From: Pelosinus sp. | GTDB lineage: Bacteria; Bacillota; Negativicutes; DSM-13327 | Reading direction: 5' to 3' | Assembly (NCBI GenBank): GCA_029239675.1 | Contig: JARBUM010000020.1 | Span: 1 to 36,077 of the forward strand | DNA length: 36,077 nt | Shown here: positions 23,178 through 30,753 of the stretch, piece after piece | How positions within the stretch are numbered: the stretch's first letter is position 1 | Layout: each line of letters begins with the position of its first letter | Program-made: the position numbers and the translations under genes | Notes under the pieces: generated by a model | The model's database searches: none | What the model saw: only the letters and a program-made list of their open reading frames with translations | Told to the model about the DNA's origin: nothing

Positions 23178-24236
23178 TTACTGAATGGGATAATCAGGAG
23201 TGCATATCCGAGTGATAGTACGAGTTTTATCTGTAGAAAGATCAATAAGTTTTTGATCGAGAGTTCTAACAATCGGGTCGTTGGAATTAGATGGAGGGAA
23301 GAAAATTATAGTTGCTTCTTGCCCATCACTTAAAATAACATTGCTATTTACTAAGGAGTCACGAACTTGCTTAGTAAACATTTGACATATGGAAGGGTCA
23401 AGTTTACCAAACATCTCTTTTGTTAGGACGTTAAGGGCGGTGAACGGATTGCAGTAAGCATCACCATAAGAGTGGTAGTGAAATACATCTGCAATTGCAA
23501 TAATTTTGGCGTAGGGATGTATTTTTCTGCTAGGAATACCCATAGGGAAACCAGTACCATCCAGATATTCGTGATGTTGTAAAACGCTTAGTGTTACTTC
23601 ATCAGAAATGCCTTTTACATTTTTAATCAATTGGGCTCCATCAATAACATGGCTCATTTCTGTGGAAGGTTTATTTTCATTGCTGATAACCATTTTCCCA
23701 ATATCATGAAGTAATCCGGCTAAGGTGAGTGCTTTAAGTTCAGACTCATTATAATGGAGCTGCTTGCCGATTAATCCGCAGATATAGGCTACCATGACAG
23801 TATGCCTCACAATCTTATCAGCTAACTGATAATCACTGATTAATAGATAATCCATAAGGGCGGGTCCTGTTGTCAGTATCGAAGAATAGACAGCAAAGGA
23901 GGTGCTCTTAAGAGCTAGAATAGGGACTTTACTTTGGTCGCGTACAAATGCAAAGGAATTTGCTGTGGATGTTAAGATGGAATTATATTCTTGAAAAAAT
24001 TGCATGCATTCAGCAGAAATATTAAATGATGAGGATTGAGGTTGTGCATCCTCTTCGGGCAAAGGCTCATGGTCATCTTCCGAATTAATATAGACGTAGT
24101 TTACGTCCCACATGCTTAATAAAGATATAGCTCGCTCGGTTAAGACTCCGCCGGGATTTAACAATGTTTTCCCGCTAGGAGTGATGACAGCATCACTTAT
24201 TATAAGACCAGGGCTTAGCTCTTTGACAGCAATCAT
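23178..24236 (-). CDS. HD-GYP domain protein (probable c-di-GMP phosphodiesterase)
   Basis: A cytoplasmic protein with a C-terminal HD-GYP hydrolase domain (about 125-270), the class that degrades c-di-GMP to pGpG/GMP. Visible metal and substrate motifs: H145 (VRHTVMVAYICG), HD at 177-178 (LLHDIGK), H197 (SHVIDG), HHE at 221-223 with LDGTGFP (the GYP motif is GFP here), and IIAIADVFH. The N-terminal 55 residues form the small beta-rich domain usual before HD-GYP (VKELSPGLIISDAV), then a linker. The start is unclear: ATG 24236 lacks a nearby ribosome site, TTG 24257 directly abuts GAGGAG, and an ATC at 24248 has ideal spacing. With the GGDEF-EAL protein, it points to an active c-di-GMP circuit. 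Confidence 0.9.
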   Translation of the reverse strand: MIAVKELSPGLIISDAVITPSGKTLLNPGGVLTERAISLLSMWDVNYVYINSEDDHEPLPEEDAQPQSSSFNISAECMQFFQEYNSILTSTANSFAFVRDQSKVPILALKSTSFAVYSSILTTGPALMDYLLISDYQLADKIVRHTVMVAYICGLIGKQLHYNESELKALTLAGLLHDIGKMVISNENKPSTEMSHVIDGAQLIKNVKGISDEVTLSVLQHHEYLDGTGFPMGIPSRKIHPYAKIIAIADVFHYHSYGDAYCNPFTALNVLTKEMFGKLDPSICQMFTKQVRDSLVNSNVILSDGQEATIIFFPPSNSNDPIVRTLDQKLIDLSTDKTRTITRICTPDYPIQ

Positions 24237-24312
24237 TTTGGTAGCGATAAAAAACAACTCCTCTATGCTATAAAATTTTTAAATTATTGAATTTGCAAGC
24301 GAGAAAAAGGAA

Positions 24313-24361
24313 TATTATGTATGAATAGTAATATTATACATAATATAGTGAGAATTATCAA
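24313..24361 (-). promoter_or_regulatory. HD-GYP gene promoter with overlapping inverted repeat (operator candidate)
   Basis: Minus strand TTGATA (24356-24361), a 17-nt spacer and TATAAT (24333-24338). A perfect 10-bp inverted repeat TATTATGTAT / ATACATAATA (24313-24322 and 24336-24345) covers the -10 and start site, a usual repressor position. A hairpin-forming ATGTTTTC/GAAAACAT lies beside it at 24363-24381. Confidence 0.6.
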
Positions 24362-24404
24362 AATGTTTTCAAAGAAAACATCGAATAGTATCATGTAGCC
24401 TCTT

Positions 24405-24433
24405 TTGCATATTGCAGGATAGGGCGTTATAAT
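24405..24433 (+). promoter_or_regulatory. Promoter of the DUF218 gene
   Basis: TTGCAT (24405-24410), a 17-nt spacer and TATAAT (24428-24433), divergent from the HD-GYP promoter. Confidence 0.72.
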
Positions 24434-24486
24434 GAGGTTGCAAGGGATAGTAATGCGTCAGTCGTGAAACGTGGAGGAGAAAAATA

Positions 24487-25239
24487 TTGGTGTATTTGAT
24501 TAAATTTTTATATAGTACTTTCTTATTTCCCCCTGGTATTATTTTAGTGGGTTTATTTTTTCTATGTATACATTTATACAATAATCAGCGTAAGTTAGCC
24601 AAAGTAGTGGGACTATTTACTTTGGTATTTTATTTATTCACCATTTCTTTCGTAAGTGATCGGTTAATTGGAAATTTGGAAGGCAAATATGAGGTTCCAA
24701 ACCCTGTACGGGGAGATGTTATTATCCTGTTAGGCGGGGGAGCGACCTTGGATACACCGAATGTTAATGGATTAGGACATTTATCAGGCTTTGCTGCCAA
24801 TCGACTCCTAACTTGTGCCCAACTGTACAATATACTGCAAGTTCCGATTATCGTATCAGGTGGTAAGGTCTTGGAGACTACAGGTTGTGAGGCTGAAATA
24901 TCGAAAGTGATTTTAATAGGATTAGGGGTTCCTCCAGATAAGATTATAATCGAGAATAAAAGTTTAAATACTACAGAAAATGCTAAGTTTACGAAGGAAA
25001 TTGTAGAAAGAGAAAACTTCAAACAGCCTATTTTGGTAACATCTGCTTTTCATATGGAAAGATCAGTACTGCAGTTTCAGAAAGCGCAGGTAGTCGTCTT
25101 ACCTTATCCAACAGATTATCAGACCAATGTAGAACATAAATTTCAACCGCATCAGTTATGGCCTTCAGCAAATGCTTTATTAGATACTAGTTTGGCATTG
25201 AAGGAATATGTAGGTATTTTAGCGGTAAAATGGTATTGA
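24487..25239 (+). CDS. YdcF/ElyC-family (DUF218) membrane protein
   Basis: A 250-aa envelope protein. It starts at TTG 24487 (GTG 24490 is possible), 7 nt after GGAGGAG. Two hydrophobic helices come first (about 5-28 and 37-55), then a short linker and the DUF218 domain: GDVIILLGGGATLD (75-88), PIIVSGGK, PDKIIIENKSLNTTENAKF and PILVTSAFHMERSV. The order and the conserved NTTENA and SAFHM segments are those of ElyC/SanA/YdcF proteins, some of which affect peptidoglycan or lipid-carrier recycling in Gram-negative envelopes. The exact reaction is not established. It is monocistronic and divergent from the HD-GYP gene; the next gene has its own promoter. Confidence 0.9.
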   Translation: MVYLIKFLYSTFLFPPGIILVGLFFLCIHLYNNQRKLAKVVGLFTLVFYLFTISFVSDRLIGNLEGKYEVPNPVRGDVIILLGGGATLDTPNVNGLGHLSGFAANRLLTCAQLYNILQVPIIVSGGKVLETTGCEAEISKVILIGLGVPPDKIIIENKSLNTTENAKFTKEIVERENFKQPILVTSAFHMERSVLQFQKAQVVVLPYPTDYQTNVEHKFQPHQLWPSANALLDTSLALKEYVGILAVKWY

Positions 25240-25280
25240 GATATGGAAATAAGCAGGTGTAATTTTTAAACTTCTAAGTA

Positions 25281-25310
25281 TAGACATTTCCTATGTAAGA
25301 CTGTTACAAT
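25281..25310 (+). promoter_or_regulatory. Probable promoter of the radical SAM gene
   Basis: TAGACA (25281-25286), an 18-nt spacer and TACAAT (25305-25310). Confidence 0.5.
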
Positions 25311-25389
25311 ATGCAGAGAACGTATATAAAAGTAAGATCAATTTTTTAAGGATTTTACTTATGAAATTATAAAGAAAAGAAGTGAAGAT

Positions 25390-26559
25390 ATGATAGGTGT
25401 AAGCAAATTGCTTTGTGATACAGAAAACTTTGGTGATTCCTTGCGTTATGCTCCAGGAGTTCATGGACAACGTCATGGTGCTGCTCAGGGGATGGGGCCA
25501 GTACTATCTTGGAATATTACAAGAACCTGTAACTTGAAGTGTGTGCATTGTTATTCTGATTCAGATGGGAAAAAATATGAGGGTGAGCTAACGACAGCAG
25601 AAGCCAAGAAGTTTATTGATGACTGTGCTGCTTTTAAAGTACCAGTGTTGTTGTTATCAGGAGGAGAACCTTTAATTCGTCCTGATGTGTTTGAATTGGT
25701 GGAATACGCGAATAAATATGGCATACGTACTACATTTTCTACTAATGGCACATTGATTGATAAACAGCTAGCGAAAGATATTAAAAGGTTAAATGTAGGT
25801 TATGTTGGCATCAGTCTTGATGGACTAGGGGAAGCTAATGATAAATTTCGTGGTAAAGCAGGGGCGTTTGATAAGGCACTAGAAGGCATTCGAAACTGTC
25901 TTGATGTGGGACAAAGGGTTGGCTTACGTTTTACCATTAATCGGTACAATTTTCATGACTTGGAAAATATTTTTCAACTGATTAAGGAAGAAAAAATTCC
26001 TAGGGTGTGTTTTTATCACTTAGTGTATTCGGGTAGAGCTTCACAGATGATGGAACATGATGTTACTCATGAAGAATCGCGGGCAGCGATGGATCTTATC
26101 ATGGCTAAGGCTCAGGAATTAGATAAAACCTGTGAAATACTCACTGTTGATAATCATGCGGATGTTGTATATTTGTATTTACAGTCTCTTAAAAAAGATC
26201 CAGTGCGAGCAGAGAAGGTATGGAATCTGATGATGCGCAATGGTGGTAACCGATCTGGTATTGCATTTGGTAATGTTGATCCTTTAGGTAATGTTCATTC
26301 CGATCAATTTACTCAGAATTATACATTCGGTAATGTGCGTGATAGAGCCATCGGTGATATTTGGACCGATGAAACAAACCCAATTCTTTCAGGGTTAAAA
26401 GATCGTAAAGGGTTGTTAAAAGGCCGTTGCGGTATATGCAAATGGCTGAATGTTTGTAATGGAAATTTCCGTGCCCGTGCGGAAGCTGCTACAGGGGATT
26501 TTTGGGAATCGGATCCAGCCTGTTATCTAACCGATGAAGAGATTGGAATCGTAAAATAA
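25390..26559 (+). CDS. Radical SAM protein of the AhbC/NirJ (NirJ1-like) heme-pathway family
   Basis: A 389-aa radical SAM/SPASM-type enzyme. The SAM cluster motif is CNLKCVHC (C47, C51, C54), followed by LLSGGEPLIRPD. A C-terminal auxiliary-cluster set (C347, C350, C356, C378) lies in CGICKWLNVCNGNFRARAEA and DPACYLTDEEIG. That tail and the opening MIGVSKLLCDTENFGDSLRY match what I know of NirJ1/AhbC proteins, which alter tetrapyrrole side chains (in AhbC, acetate side chains of didecarboxysiroheme to methyls; in NirJ, propionates for heme d1). No other siroheme or Ahb gene lies nearby, so the physiological substrate is uncertain. The ribosome site GAAGTGA is weak. A strong terminator isolates it downstream. 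Confidence 0.85.
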   Translation: MIGVSKLLCDTENFGDSLRYAPGVHGQRHGAAQGMGPVLSWNITRTCNLKCVHCYSDSDGKKYEGELTTAEAKKFIDDCAAFKVPVLLLSGGEPLIRPDVFELVEYANKYGIRTTFSTNGTLIDKQLAKDIKRLNVGYVGISLDGLGEANDKFRGKAGAFDKALEGIRNCLDVGQRVGLRFTINRYNFHDLENIFQLIKEEKIPRVCFYHLVYSGRASQMMEHDVTHEESRAAMDLIMAKAQELDKTCEILTVDNHADVVYLYLQSLKKDPVRAEKVWNLMMRNGGNRSGIAFGNVDPLGNVHSDQFTQNYTFGNVRDRAIGDIWTDETNPILSGLKDRKGLLKGRCGICKWLNVCNGNFRARAEAATGDFWESDPACYLTDEEIGIVK

Positions 26560-26568
26560 TACATGTAT

Positions 26569-26596
26569 GCTGTCACCTTTAGGTGGCAGCTTTTTT
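26569..26596 (+). terminator. Terminator after the radical SAM gene
   Basis: GCTGTCACC (26569-26577) pairs with GGTGGCAGC (26582-26590; one T-G pair) around TTTA, followed by TTTTTT. Confidence 0.9.
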
Positions 26597-26740
26597 ATTT
26601 GTAATTCTTCATAGTTTCCGTTTCTTCGCGTTTCAGAAGTTTCTTATTTGGGACGTATTTTTTGAGTTGGCAGGAATTATAGATAGAATCACAGAAGTCT
26701 TTCTTCAACGTATCAATAGTTTTAGTAAGGGGGACTTGGG

Positions 26741-27565
26741 ATGATTTCATTACTTACCCAAAAGGATACAGCAAAGGTAATGAAATATTTAAAGGGTGAC
26801 AGTATAGCTGGAGCTTTTTTAATGGGGAATGTGCTGGAATTTGGATTGGACAATCGTAAAGAACAGAGAAGATGTGGCGATTATTATGGCTATTTTTCAA
26901 AGGGTGATTTAATAGGAATATTGCCTTTTTATAATATGGGCAGTTGTATACCTTTGTTTGCGGATGAGGAGGTTATTGAGCCTTTTGCTGAAATTATGAT
27001 GCAGCGTCCTTTCGAAGTTCTGATGGGTATGCAGAAGTTTGCTAAACCTCTATACGATGCAATTTCTGGTGTAAAGAATACCTTAACGTATCAGAAGAGT
27101 AGTTACCTTGTAAATAAAAAATTCTCTCCTTTTACCTTAAAAAATGTTACCGTTGCTAAGGCAGATGAAATAGATAGAAATAAAGCAGTTGCTTTTGTAA
27201 AAGAGGCTTATTGGCAGGGGTTTGGCCATAGCTATAGCTTAGAAGAAACTCAAAAGTTTTTGGAACAGCGTGGGTCTGAGGAAGAATTCTTATTTCTAAT
27301 TGCTGAAAAAAGAATAGTCGCTCAGGCTTACATTCAGGCTGTTACGAATAAAATCAATCAAATAGGTGGAGTATTTACGACTGAGGAAGAACGGGGAAAA
27401 GGATATTGTAAGGCAATTTTATCGCACTTGTGTCAAAATATTATAGATAGAGATAAGACTCCTTCCCTTATTGTGCGTAAAGATAATATATCCGCAATAA
27501 GGGCTTATACTTCTCTGGGCTTTACATATTTTGATGATTATCTTTTGATTAAGTTTAGAATATAG
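26741..27565 (+). CDS. GNAT-family N-acetyltransferase-like protein
   Basis: A 274-aa protein with a C-terminal GNAT fold (about 135-274): the acetyl-CoA pyrophosphate loop is FTTEEERGKGYCKAI (212-226), followed by a helix and VRKDNISAIRAYTSLGF, the classic GNAT ending. The N-terminal half (AGAFLMGNVLEFGLDN, then YYGYFSKGDLIGILPF) resembles the partner domain of two-domain GNAT proteins. The acceptor is unknown. GGGGGA precedes ATG 26741. A possible promoter TTGAGT-N16-TAGAAT lies near 26662-26692. The sensor kinase gene follows after 29 nt, so the three genes 26741-29311 are probably co-transcribed. Confidence 0.82.
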   Translation: MISLLTQKDTAKVMKYLKGDSIAGAFLMGNVLEFGLDNRKEQRRCGDYYGYFSKGDLIGILPFYNMGSCIPLFADEEVIEPFAEIMMQRPFEVLMGMQKFAKPLYDAISGVKNTLTYQKSSYLVNKKFSPFTLKNVTVAKADEIDRNKAVAFVKEAYWQGFGHSYSLEETQKFLEQRGSEEEFLFLIAEKRIVAQAYIQAVTNKINQIGGVFTTEEERGKGYCKAILSHLCQNIIDRDKTPSLIVRKDNISAIRAYTSLGFTYFDDYLLIKFRI

Positions 27566-27594
27566 GATGAAATTTCGAAAGAAGGAAGTCCGTT

Positions 27595-28647
27595 ATGCAA
27601 TGGTTTAATAAACAAAATTTGTATAAGAAAATCTTGATCATGTCTTTTATCTTAATTATATTTTGCTGTATGATGACAATTTTTATCTTGTGGGACTTTT
27701 TGGCTAGCCTTTCAGAAGGACAAATACAATATTTAATATTACGGATCGGGATAGGAATTCTGATAGCTATGTTGGTTGCGGAACGATTAGCAGTGAGGAT
27801 TTCTGGGCCTTTGAATGAGTGGGTAGAAGAAACGACCCAGTTAAGTGATGCCAAATTAGGATTAAAGGTGGATGCACTTCATAACAATGAAGAAGATAAA
27901 CTGGCAGTAGTTTTTAATACCTTGGCTTCCAGTTTACTGGAGCTTAGAGCTGACAAAAGTCGTATGGCAGATGAATTTCGTGGAAAAGGAAAATGGCGTG
28001 ACACATTGATCAATAAATTGATCATGGTACAGGAAGAGGAACGGAAACGAATTTCTCGGGAACTGCATGATGAGGTGGGACAGGCATTGACAACCATGAT
28101 GGTATCCATGCGAATCTTATCTGATGGTGCGCAAGATGAAAGACAGCGGCAAATTCTTCTGGGAGCTCGTGATCTTGCAGCAGATACACTGAATAGTATT
28201 CGCATTTTGGCAGTGGATCTAAGACCCCCCGTTATTGATGATTTGGGCCTGGTACCAGCGATGAAGAAATATATAGCTGATTTTAGAGAGTTGCACCGCG
28301 TAGAAGTTGATTTTCATTCTACAGGAGCTAATATTGACATAGCAAGCCATACGGCGATAACCTTATATCGGATTATGCAAGAGAGTTTCAACAATATTAT
28401 TAAGCATTCGGATGCGCAGCAAGTATGGCTGCAAATTGAAATTCGCAAGAATCATATTTCGCTGAGAATTGTAGATGATGGGAAAGGATTTTCTTCTGCG
28501 GATTTAAATAAAAAACGGCGAGAAAATCGTTTGGGCGTGTATGGCATGGAGGAAAGAGTCCAGTTACTAGGTGGAACATTTCAGTTGGAATCTGAGACTG
28601 GGAAAGGAACTAGAATTATGGTGATAGTGCCAAATGAGGGGAGATGA
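27595..28647 (+). CDS. NarL/DegS-type sensor histidine kinase (two TM segments, HAMP, HisKA_3)
   Basis: A 350-aa membrane kinase. Two hydrophobic helices (about 12-34 and 44-64) are joined by only about 10 residues, so there is almost no external sensor domain. A HAMP linker (ISGPLNEWVEETTQLSDAKL) follows, then the HisKA_3 dimerisation helix with H158 (KRISRELHDEVGQAL) and an HATPase with ESFNNIIKHS, VDDGKGF and GVYGMEERV. ATG 27595 follows GAAGGAAG. Its stop lies 4 nt before the start of the response regulator, so they form a pair. Without a periplasmic domain the signal may be membrane-based or come from a partner protein, such as the adjacent transporter (inference). Confidence 0.93.
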   Translation: MQWFNKQNLYKKILIMSFILIIFCCMMTIFILWDFLASLSEGQIQYLILRIGIGILIAMLVAERLAVRISGPLNEWVEETTQLSDAKLGLKVDALHNNEEDKLAVVFNTLASSLLELRADKSRMADEFRGKGKWRDTLINKLIMVQEEERKRISRELHDEVGQALTTMMVSMRILSDGAQDERQRQILLGARDLAADTLNSIRILAVDLRPPVIDDLGLVPAMKKYIADFRELHRVEVDFHSTGANIDIASHTAITLYRIMQESFNNIIKHSDAQQVWLQIEIRKNHISLRIVDDGKGFSSADLNKKRRENRLGVYGMEERVQLLGGTFQLESETGKGTRIMVIVPNEGR

Positions 28648-28651
28648 AAGG

Positions 28652-29311
28652 ATGGCAAAAAGAATAAGAGTAGTATTAGCAGATGATCATAAATTGCTTC
28701 GTGCTGGCCTTAAACTCCTATTGGAAGCGAACTCATCCATTGAAGTGGTGGGTGAAGCGTCAGATGGATTGGAAACCATAGAATTATTAGAAAAAATTAC
28801 TGCTGATGTAGCAATCATAGATTTATCCATGCCAAATATGGATGGCATTGCATGCATTAAAGAAATAAAAAGTAAAGGATATAAACTTTCGATTATTGTT
28901 CTGACCATGCACGAGGATGAAAACTATATTAAAGAAGTCATGCACGCTGGTGCAATGGCTTATATTCAAAAAGCATCTGTCGATACAGAATTGTTTCAAG
29001 CAATTCAAGCAGTGTCAGAAGGCAGAATATATCTCAGTCAACAGAGCACTCAAGCTCTATTGTCCTTGATGTTGCATGATAAGTCAGCTGACGAAAGGAA
29101 CCAGCAAGATCCTTATTCTGTGTTGAGCGCAAGAGAACGGGAAGTTTTGAAGCTATTAGCCTATGGTTATGCTATCGGAGAAATCGCGGCTACCCTCTCC
29201 ATTAGCACAAAGACGGTTGATACTTATAAGACGAGAATCATGGAAAAATTGAATTTTACTCATAAGCGAGAGATCGTTAGTTATGCATTAAAATACCATT
29301 TGTTGTCCTAG
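28652..29311 (+). CDS. NarL-family response regulator (REC-LuxR HTH)
   Basis: A 219-aa DNA-binding partner of the preceding kinase. I use ATG 28652 (MAKRIRVVLADDHKLL), 8 nt after GGGGAG; an upstream ATG at 28634 overlaps the kinase gene. Receiver residues D11-D12, phosphoacceptor D57 (AIIDLSMPNMDG), T85 and K107 are intact. The LuxR/GerE helix-turn-helix is at about 150-215 (LSAREREVLKLLAYGYAIGEI, STKTVDTYKTRIMEKL). Its targets are not shown by sequence; the ferric-type ABC transporter beginning at 29631 is the nearest downstream candidate. Confidence 0.94.
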   Translation: MAKRIRVVLADDHKLLRAGLKLLLEANSSIEVVGEASDGLETIELLEKITADVAIIDLSMPNMDGIACIKEIKSKGYKLSIIVLTMHEDENYIKEVMHAGAMAYIQKASVDTELFQAIQAVSEGRIYLSQQSTQALLSLMLHDKSADERNQQDPYSVLSAREREVLKLLAYGYAIGEIAATLSISTKTVDTYKTRIMEKLNFTHKREIVSYALKYHLLS

Positions 29312-29347
29312 TGCCAGAATGCTTTAGAAACAGTCTTGTTGCTTTTA

Positions 29348-29419
29348 GGCCGTGCCAGAGTTATGTTATTAACGCTTTGTCATTAGCATTTAACCGATCC
29401 TTTTAATAATATGCAGGCC
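29348..29419 (+). repeat. Structured repeated element, copy A
   Basis: The stem ATGTTATTA (29363-29371) with TAATAATAT (29404-29412, one G-T pair) closes a 32-nt loop holding ACGC and CATTAGCATTTAACC (29381-29395). An outer stem GGCC-TGC (29348-29355) pairs with GCA-GGCC (29413-29419). Copy B at 35706-35777 has the same loop length and core. The 319-nt gap 29312-29630 otherwise holds no gene and no clear sigma-A promoter. Confidence 0.6.
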
Positions 29420-29630
29420 ACTTTAGCCGCAGGACGAAAGGTGGGAAGAGCTTTCTCTAAGTAGCATTGCGCATTTTAATAACGTAAGAATTTTTCCTAC
29501 AAAAACATTGTTAAAATCCTTACAGCTTGCTATCCATATTCCCGATATTGCATTGCTCAAAAATGTGAGATAATTCAAATAACGGCATTGTAATATGCCT
29601 AGACTGGAATAGTAGGAGGGGGATTCGGAT

Positions 29631-30662
29631 ATGTTGAAAAAGTCTCGTATGATTGCGGTAGCTTTAACAGTATTTATGCTGGCTGGAGTATTGGCGGGAT
29701 GTGGAAGTAAACCTTCAGGTGAGACGGCAAAGCCTCAGAAATTAACTTTATATTGTGGCTTAATGGAAGATCATATGGTAAAAGCTGTACAGGAATTTGA
29801 AAAAGAAACAGGGATAAAAGTAGATGCTGTCCGTATGAGTTCAGGGGAAATCATGGGCAGAATTAAAGCGGAAAAAAATAATCCAAAAGCCTCTGTATGG
29901 TTTGGTGGCCCAGCAGATGCCTTTGTTCAAGCTAAGGAAGAAGGTCTTTTAGAGAAATATGTGTCACCTAACGCTGGGAAGATCCCAGTGCAATTTAAAG
30001 ATGCTGATGGATACTGGACAGGAATTTATAATGGCTATCTAGGTTTTGTTTCCAATCAAAAATTGCTAAATGAAAAAGGCGTTGCTGCACCTAAGAGCTG
30101 GGATGACTTATTAAAACCAGAATTTAAAGGTCAAGTAGTTCTTGCTAATCCTGGTTCCTCAGGTACTGCTTATACCATGTTAGCTACTATCGTTCAGATT
30201 ATGGGCGAGGAAAAAGGTTTGGAATATATGAAAAAACTTCATGGTCAAGTCAAGACCTATCCTAAGTCTGGAACAGCTCCTGGAAGAATGGCGGGACAAG
30301 GAGAGGCTATAGTGGGACTATCTTTCTTACATGATGGCATTAAATATCGTGAAGAAGGGATGAAGGATATTATACTATCTGCACCTAGTGAGGGGACGGG
30401 TTATGAAATTGGTTCAGTGGCTGTTCTAAAAGGCGGTCCAGATCAAGAAGCTGCTAAGAAATTTGTAGATTGGGCTTTATCCAAAAAAGGGCAAGAGCTT
30501 GGTCAGCAGGTTGGTTCCTATCAGTTCTTAACCAATCCTGAAGCCCAAGCACCGAAGCAAGCTGAAGAACTAAAGGATACGAAGCTGATTAAATATAACT
30601 TAGAATGGGCTGGTAAGAATAAGAGTGATCTTGTAGAAAAATGGAATAATGCGATTAAATAA
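29631..30662 (+). CDS. Ferric-iron-type (FbpA/AfuA-like) ABC substrate-binding lipoprotein
   Basis: A 343-aa extracytoplasmic solute receptor anchored as a lipoprotein: signal LAGVLAGC with C24. The mature domain begins KLTLYCGLMEDHMVKAVQEF and contains VDAVRMSSGEIMGRIKAE, ASVWFGGPADAF, WTGIYNGYLGFV and PAPKSWDDLL-like segments, the layout of group-1 binding proteins for Fe(III), 2-aminoethylphosphonate, thiamine and polyamines. Lobe motifs NPGSSGTAYTML and PKSGTAPGRMAGQGEA fit the ferric/phosphonate branch best. AGGAGGGGG precedes ATG 29631. Permease and ATPase genes follow on the same strand. The actual ligand (iron, another oxyanion or an organic phosphonate) is not fixed by sequence. Confidence 0.87.
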   Translation: MLKKSRMIAVALTVFMLAGVLAGCGSKPSGETAKPQKLTLYCGLMEDHMVKAVQEFEKETGIKVDAVRMSSGEIMGRIKAEKNNPKASVWFGGPADAFVQAKEEGLLEKYVSPNAGKIPVQFKDADGYWTGIYNGYLGFVSNQKLLNEKGVAAPKSWDDLLKPEFKGQVVLANPGSSGTAYTMLATIVQIMGEEKGLEYMKKLHGQVKTYPKSGTAPGRMAGQGEAIVGLSFLHDGIKYREEGMKDIILSAPSEGTGYEIGSVAVLKGGPDQEAAKKFVDWALSKKGQELGQQVGSYQFLTNPEAQAPKQAEELKDTKLIKYNLEWAGKNKSDLVEKWNNAIK

Positions 30663-30696
30663 TCTCCGCGTATCTATGAATAAAGAGTAGTAAGAA

Positions 30697-30735
30697 GAGG
30701 CGAGGCAATTAATCTAAACAGAGTTGCTTCGCCTC
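30697..30735 (+). other. Intercistronic hairpin between binding protein and permease genes
   Basis: GAGGCGAGGCAA (30697-30708) pairs with TTGCTTCGCCTC (30724-30735), one mismatch, without a T run. Such hairpins in ABC operons commonly protect the upstream message and lower expression of the membrane genes; here it probably sets the ratio of binding protein to permease (inference). Confidence 0.6.
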
Positions 30736-30753
30736 AATGTTTAGAGGTGTACT

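Noticed and set aside
24630-25022. A 130-codon minus-strand frame inside the DUF218 gene.
   Set aside because: It is fully antisense to a gene with clear family motifs and has no promoter or ribosome site.
29312-29630. Known riboswitch class (c-di-GMP, fluoride, cobalamin or Moco) upstream of the ABC transporter.
   Set aside because: None of the conserved words of those classes that I know are present; the structured part matches only copy B.
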